Source: Bdellovibrionales bacterium (GTDB lineage: Bacteria; Bdellovibrionota_G; JALEGL01; JAGRAY01). Taken from it: a DNA stretch of 11,289 nucleotides. This document shows positions 7,884 through 11,289 of this stretch, piece by piece; position 1 is the stretch's first letter, and every line of letters begins with the position of its first letter. Position numbers and translations under genes: made by a program. The DNA is taken from assembly GCA_020434375.1 (NCBI GenBank), contig JAGRAY010000047.1, positions 1-11,289 on the forward strand. Direction: 5' to 3'. Under the pieces are notes generated by a model. The model did not search any database. It had not been told where the DNA came from and saw only the letters and a list, made by a program, of their open reading frames with translations.

Positions 7884-8968
7884 TTTACAAAATCCTCAAT
7901 TAAATAGTTTGAATCATGAGGCCCCGGTGCAGCCTCAGGATGATATTGAATTGCACGGACGTTAACATCATTTAGATGAAATCCCTCGACGGTTTCATCG
8001 GATAGATGAATATGGGTCATTACCACTGAACCATACGACCGATTGGCCACTTTTTCTAAACTCTCTGGGTCTACAGCAAAACCATGGTTTTGCGACGTGA
8101 TTTCTATTTTTCCATTACTTAGATTTTTGACTGGGTGATTGGCACCATGATGACCAAATTTCAATTTATAAGTCTTTGCACCTATAGCCAAAGCAAGAAT
8201 TTGATGCCCTAAGCAAATACCTAAAATAGGAACCTTTCCAATATATGCTTTTGCCAATTCGATAGTCGCTTCCACAGTTGCAGGATCTCCAGGACCATTA
8301 GAAAATAGTACTCCGTCGGGTGTCAATTTTTTCAAACCGGCTACATCTATAGAAGCCGGCACGACCGTGACATTACAGTCCTTTGAATCGAGCAACCTCA
8401 TCATATTGTATTTCACACCGCAGTCGACCACCACAACATGAGGACCATCTTTGTGCCGAGTCTTCTGCCAAGAATAGGTTTCTTTGGTTGACACTTTGCT
8501 GACAAGGTTTTGACCTTCCATAGATGGAAACGATTCCAGGTGTGCTTTTAGATCACTCAGACTAAAATTGCCGCAAGCGATGACCGCTTTCATCGCTCCC
8601 TGTTCTCGAATTTTTCGTGTCAAATACCGCGTATCAACCTGATGAATAGCGACAATATTTTGTGATTTCAAATAATTTGAAAGAGATTGCTTACTACGAA
8701 AATTACTAGGCGTGTCAACGTAATCACTCACGACCATGCCTGACACATGAACCTTTGCTGACTCTACATCTTCGCCATTGGTGCCATAATTTCCAATCAT
8801 CGGATACGTCAGCATGAGGATCTGTCCAGTGTATGAGGGATCGGTCAACATCTCTTGATACCCTGTCATAGCTGTATTAAAAACGATCTCACCTCCGCCG
8901 AACCCTTCGGCGCCAAATGACTCAGCCTCTATGAGTGTACCATCCTCAAGATAAAGAAATCCGTTCAC
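7856..8968 (-). CDS. carA: Carbamoyl phosphate synthetase small (glutaminase) subunit
   Basis: CarA hydrolyses glutamine and passes ammonia through a tunnel to CarB. The 370-residue product has the CarA-specific N-terminal domain (about 1-150, with FNTAMTGYQEMLTDPSY at 30-46) and a class I glutamine amidotransferase domain from about 176. In the latter SNGPGDP (223-229), the nucleophile Cys252 in GICLGHQ, and His343/Glu345 in QYHPE complete the catalytic triad. The start is GTG (8966-8968), supported by AAGGGG (8975-8980) 6 bases upstream and by alignment from NGFLYLEDG. The GTG overlaps the pyrC stop codon as GTGA, so translation is probably coupled to pyrC. The 3' end runs 28 bases into the unknown gene. 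It is slightly shorter than the E. coli protein (about 382), with no missing motif. Confidence 0.98.
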   Translation of the reverse strand: MNGFLYLEDGTLIEAESFGAEGFGGGEIVFNTAMTGYQEMLTDPSYTGQILMLTYPMIGNYGTNGEDVESAKVHVSGMVVSDYVDTPSNFRSKQSLSNYLKSQNIVAIHQVDTRYLTRKIREQGAMKAVIACGNFSLSDLKAHLESFPSMEGQNLVSKVSTKETYSWQKTRHKDGPHVVVVDCGVKYNMMRLLDSKDCNVTVVPASIDVAGLKKLTPDGVLFSNGPGDPATVEATIELAKAYIGKVPILGICLGHQILALAIGAKTYKLKFGHHGANHPVKNLSNGKIEITSQNHGFAVDPESLEKVANRSYGSVVMTHIHLSDETVEGFHLNDVNVRAIQYHPEAAPGPHDSNYLIEDFVKCIKKSLKN

Positions 8969-10260
8969 TGATCACCCCTTGCATAAACACTTTTGCCATC
9001 GAGAAGAGTATGTTCAACATAACCTCTCCCCATAAAATGACTAAATGGTGTGTTGTTAGATTTAGACCATTGCTTGATTTTACCTAAATCCTGCTCTGTC
9101 TCGGTCGAAAACACCACAAGATCTGCGGGGTAGCCCTTTTTGAGTGAGCCCGCTTTGAGTCCTAAAAGTTCCGCTGGCCGAACAGACATGGCCTCGATAA
9201 CCGCCTGCAAAGTTAGTCGCTTCATATTCACAAGTGTCAACATCACCGGTAAGGCAGATTGCAAACCAATCACTCCATTTGGAGCTTGACTAAAAGGCTT
9301 TTGTTTTTCTTCATCGCTGTGCGGAGCATGATCCGTTGCCACCACGTCAATGAGTCGATCTTTTAGTGCCAATTGAAGAGCCTCGATATCTTTCTGGGTT
9401 CGCAGTGGTGGATACATTTTTGCAAAAGTTCCCAGACGCTCAACCGCTTCAACCGTTAACGTCAAATGATGAGGAGAGACTTCACAAGAAATATGATCAA
9501 ATTTGTTTTTTACAGCTCGAATCATCTCCAGTGACTCTGCACACGACATATGAGCCAAATGAAGCTTCGCCCCGGTTTCAGAGGCTAACACGATACTTCG
9601 AGAGACATCTCTCGTTTCAGACGCCGAATTAATTCCCTGAAAGCCAAGCTTTTTTGCGATCTCTCCATCATGAATCGTTGTTCGGCCTTGGGTTAAAAAT
9701 GCGTCTTCACAATGTTCAATAACCAGAACATTTAACTTCGACGCAATCTCCATCGCGCGTCTGAACAAGGCGGTATCGACACAAGGTCGACCATCATCAG
9801 AAAACGCGATGCAACCAGCCTCATAAAGTGCTTCAAAGTCTACAAGCTCTTTGCCCAACAGGCCACACGTAAGTGCACCCACCGGATAAATTTTGCACAA
9901 ACCAATCGATCGTGCTTTGTCTAAAATGTACTTTGTTGTATTAACAGAATCGTTTGTGGGCGATGTATTTGGCATACATAGCACAGATGTAAAGCCACCT
10001 GATACCGCAGCCATGCTCCCAGAGTGTAAATCTTCTTTATAAGTTTGGCCTGGGTCTCGTAGATGAACGTGCATATCAATAAAACCTGGCGCGACAACCA
10101 AGTCTTGTGCATCGATTATCTCGTCAAATTGCTGCTTTAAAATATCGTCGCTTGTGTGAATTTTTTCAATGCAACCATTTATAATTTCGACATGCGCTTT
10201 TTGAAGATCTAAACTCTGAGAAGGATCGAGGACCCGTCCATTTTTAACTATCTTTTTCAA
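8965..10260 (-). CDS. pyrC: Dihydroorotase, class I (long bacterial type)
   Basis: This is a zinc amidohydrolase that reversibly cyclises N-carbamoyl-L-aspartate to L-dihydroorotate, the third step of UMP synthesis. The 431-residue product matches the class I enzymes of Bacillus, Aquifex and Thermus rather than the shorter approximately 348-residue E. coli type. Visible metal and active-site motifs are DMHVHLRDPG (62-71, metal ligands His64 and His66), FSDDG (153-157, with an Asp in the bridging position), His183 in IEHCED, the HLAHMS block (234-239) and ATDHAPH (308-314, catalytic Asp310). All are intact, so this is not an inactive PyrC-like subunit. The start is TTG (10258-10260), overlapping the pyrB stop as TTGA. 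GGAG (10266-10269) lies 5 bases upstream, and the protein begins at the usual KKIVKNGRVLDP. In Aquifex, class I PyrC forms a complex with PyrB; adjacency here would fit that. Confidence 0.97.
   Translation of the reverse strand: MKKIVKNGRVLDPSQSLDLQKAHVEIINGCIEKIHTSDDILKQQFDEIIDAQDLVVAPGFIDMHVHLRDPGQTYKEDLHSGSMAAVSGGFTSVLCMPNTSPTNDSVNTTKYILDKARSIGLCKIYPVGALTCGLLGKELVDFEALYEAGCIAFSDDGRPCVDTALFRRAMEIASKLNVLVIEHCEDAFLTQGRTTIHDGEIAKKLGFQGINSASETRDVSRSIVLASETGAKLHLAHMSCAESLEMIRAVKNKFDHISCEVSPHHLTLTVEAVERLGTFAKMYPPLRTQKDIEALQLALKDRLIDVVATDHAPHSDEEKQKPFSQAPNGVIGLQSALPVMLTLVNMKRLTLQAVIEAMSVRPAELLGLKAGSLKKGYPADLVVFSTETEQDLGKIKQWSKSNNTPFSHFMGRGYVEHTLLDGKSVYARGDQ
8975..8980 (-). promoter_or_regulatory. 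Ribosome binding site that fixes the GTG start of carA
   Basis: AAGGGG on the minus strand lies 6 bases before the GTG at 8966-8968, inside the end of pyrC. It supports the GTG as the true start, in agreement with the 4-base overlap with pyrC. Confidence 0.7.
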
Positions 10261-11171
10261 ACCATCTCCAGGCCCATATGAGCCATGATCGCCATACGCA
10301 CAAACACGCCATTTTCAATTTGTTTAAGAATCAACGAATTTGGACCATCGATAATTTCTGAGTCAATATCGACATTCCTTTGAACCGGACCAGGATGCAT
10401 TACCCATGCATCTTTTTTTGCAAGCTTTAAACGCATTTTTGAAACACCATAGGTATCAAGATAAGAACTGTCCGGCTTAAATGTGGTTCCTCCTCTTTCC
10501 ATTTGGGTGCGAAGACCCATCACCACGTCGACATCTCTTACAGCATCGTCCGGGCTCTCAAAAATTTCGACCTCCGGTAGATCGCTCTTTGAGGGAAGAA
10601 GTGGCTTTGGACCTGATACAGAAATTTTTGCTCCTAATCGACTTAGGACTATTGCATTTGATTTTGCAACTCGACTTCTAAGAACATCCCCCAAAATACA
10701 AATACGAAGATCTTTTAACGTTCCAAATTTTTCGATTAACGTAAAGGCGTCTAGTAAAGCCTGCGAAGGATGTTCTCGATCTCCGTCTCCTGCATTAATA
10801 TATTTGAGCCCCGGCTTTTTTATATTTAAAAGGGCATCGAAGATCCCGGATTGAGGATGGCGAATGACAAAATAGCGGCATCCCATGGCGTACAGATCTA
10901 AAACTGTATCTTCTAGGGTTTCACCCTTATTGAGACTCGAAATTTCAGGAAATAACTGTACCACCCTGGCACCCAAATTTAAGGACGCTATTTCAAACGA
11001 CATACGGGTGCGCGTACTGCTTTCAACAAAAATCAGTGAAACGGTCTGATTTAGAAATTGCTTCTGAGAAACAGGCGTTAACCCTTTCATTCGTTTAAAC
11101 TCGGAGGCGTGAGCAAAAATGGCCTCTATATCGGTCGCGTTCAGCTCTTTGCATGTAATCAAGTGTTTCAT
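10257..11171 (-). CDS. pyrB: Aspartate carbamoyltransferase catalytic subunit
   Basis: PyrB transfers the carbamoyl group from carbamoyl phosphate to aspartate, the committed pyrimidine step. The 304-residue protein is the normal length of a catalytic chain. Carbamoyl phosphate-binding residues are in SSTRTR (51-56). Lys82 in NKGET and Arg104 correspond to Lys84 and Arg105 of E. coli. HPSQ (134-137), RSRVAKS (165-171), GLRTQMER (219-226) and HPGPVQR (259-265) complete the active site; the last two favour aspartate over ornithine as substrate. HPGP in place of HPLP resembles Bacillus-type enzymes that work without PyrI, and no pyrI lies next to it in the window. The ATG is preceded at 5 bases by AGAGA (11177-11181), a weak ribosome site. 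Only 15 bases separate it from the stop of an upstream open frame, so it is not the first gene of its transcript. Confidence 0.97.
   Translation of the reverse strand: MKHLITCKELNATDIEAIFAHASEFKRMKGLTPVSQKQFLNQTVSLIFVESSTRTRMSFEIASLNLGARVVQLFPEISSLNKGETLEDTVLDLYAMGCRYFVIRHPQSGIFDALLNIKKPGLKYINAGDGDREHPSQALLDAFTLIEKFGTLKDLRICILGDVLRSRVAKSNAIVLSRLGAKISVSGPKPLLPSKSDLPEVEIFESPDDAVRDVDVVMGLRTQMERGGTTFKPDSSYLDTYGVSKMRLKLAKKDAWVMHPGPVQRNVDIDSEIIDGPNSLILKQIENGVFVRMAIMAHMGLEMV
10266..10269 (-). promoter_or_regulatory. Ribosome binding site that fixes the TTG start of pyrC
   Basis: GGAG on the minus strand lies 5 bases before the TTG at 10258-10260, inside the last codons of pyrB. Together with the TTGA overlap and the conserved N-terminus, it makes the rare TTG the best start. 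Confidence 0.7.
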
Positions 11172-11186
11172 TCGTTTCTCTGCATA

Positions 11187-11289
11187 CTAGTTAAATGTTG
11201 TCGTATATTGAACCACTTCCATGGGCACAACATAGGTTTGTCCGGTAAAAATGGCAACTTTCGGTTTCCAAATAACTTTAAGCTTTATA
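11187..11289 (-). CDS. 3' end of an unidentified gene upstream of pyrB (partial)
   Basis: On the minus strand a frame is open from the window edge for 33 codons and ends at TAG (11187-11189). The translation ends in VVPMEVVQYTTTFN and contains KVAIFTGQTYVVP, a plausible beta-rich protein tail. The case for coding is the 15-base gap to pyrB, which matches operon spacing, and the absence of any promoter or leader structure in that gap. The case against is that 33 open codons can occur by chance. I cannot identify the family from this fragment. If real, the pyrimidine operon has at least one more gene upstream and its promoter lies further right. Confidence 0.6.
   Translation of the reverse strand, partial: IKLKVIWKPKVAIFTGQTYVVPMEVVQYTTTFN

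Noticed and set aside
10483..10854. 123-codon plus-strand open frame inside pyrB
   Set aside because: It is fully covered by conserved PyrB active-site sequence on the minus strand; the translation is low-complexity and resembles no family.

Overview
The window is a compact stretch of bacterial chromosome with moderate to low G+C (by eye in the low 40s percent). It is dominated by one minus-strand operon for de novo pyrimidine synthesis. Nothing in it looks mobile: I found no insertion sequence, integrase, phage gene, CRISPR array, tRNA or rRNA. The gene set, the long-form RecG and an uncharacterised protein wedged between carA and carB suggest a lineage of the former Deltaproteobacteria, such as Bdellovibrionota. 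That placement is an inference from protein flavour and gene order and is weak.

Layout from left to right. Positions 3-1304 (+) hold the 3' part of a long-chain acyl-CoA synthetase of the AMP-forming adenylation superfamily; its N-terminus lies outside the window. Positions 1305-1580 form the only sizeable non-coding gap. It contains an extended -10 promoter (1343-1368), a potentially structured RNA of about 120 nt enclosed by a perfect 11-bp inverted repeat (1376-1498), and a weak minus-strand terminator hairpin (1553-1573) just past recG. Everything to the right is on the minus strand. In transcription order it runs: the 3' end of an unidentified gene (11187 to the window edge), pyrB (10257-11171), pyrC (8965-10260), carA (7856-8968), an unknown 227-residue protein (7200-7883), carB (4004-7216) and recG (1581-4001).

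The operon is extremely tight. pyrB/pyrC and pyrC/carA overlap by 4 bases, carA/unknown by 28 bases, unknown/carB by 17 bases, and carB/recG are 2 bases apart. pyrC starts with TTG; carA and carB start with GTG. CarA and CarB together make carbamoyl phosphate from glutamine, bicarbonate and ATP. PyrB condenses it with aspartate, and PyrC cyclises carbamoyl-aspartate to dihydroorotate. The genes for the later steps (pyrD, pyrE, pyrF) and the regulatory chain gene pyrI are not present here. No operon promoter or pyrimidine attenuator is visible, so transcription must begin to the right of the window. CarB keeps the residues of the UMP site in its C-terminal domain, so feedback at the enzyme level is plausible.

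Most of the window is ordinary housekeeping. The two items most worth following up are the candidate structured RNA at 1376-1498 and the uncharacterised gene co-translated between the two carbamoyl phosphate synthetase subunits.
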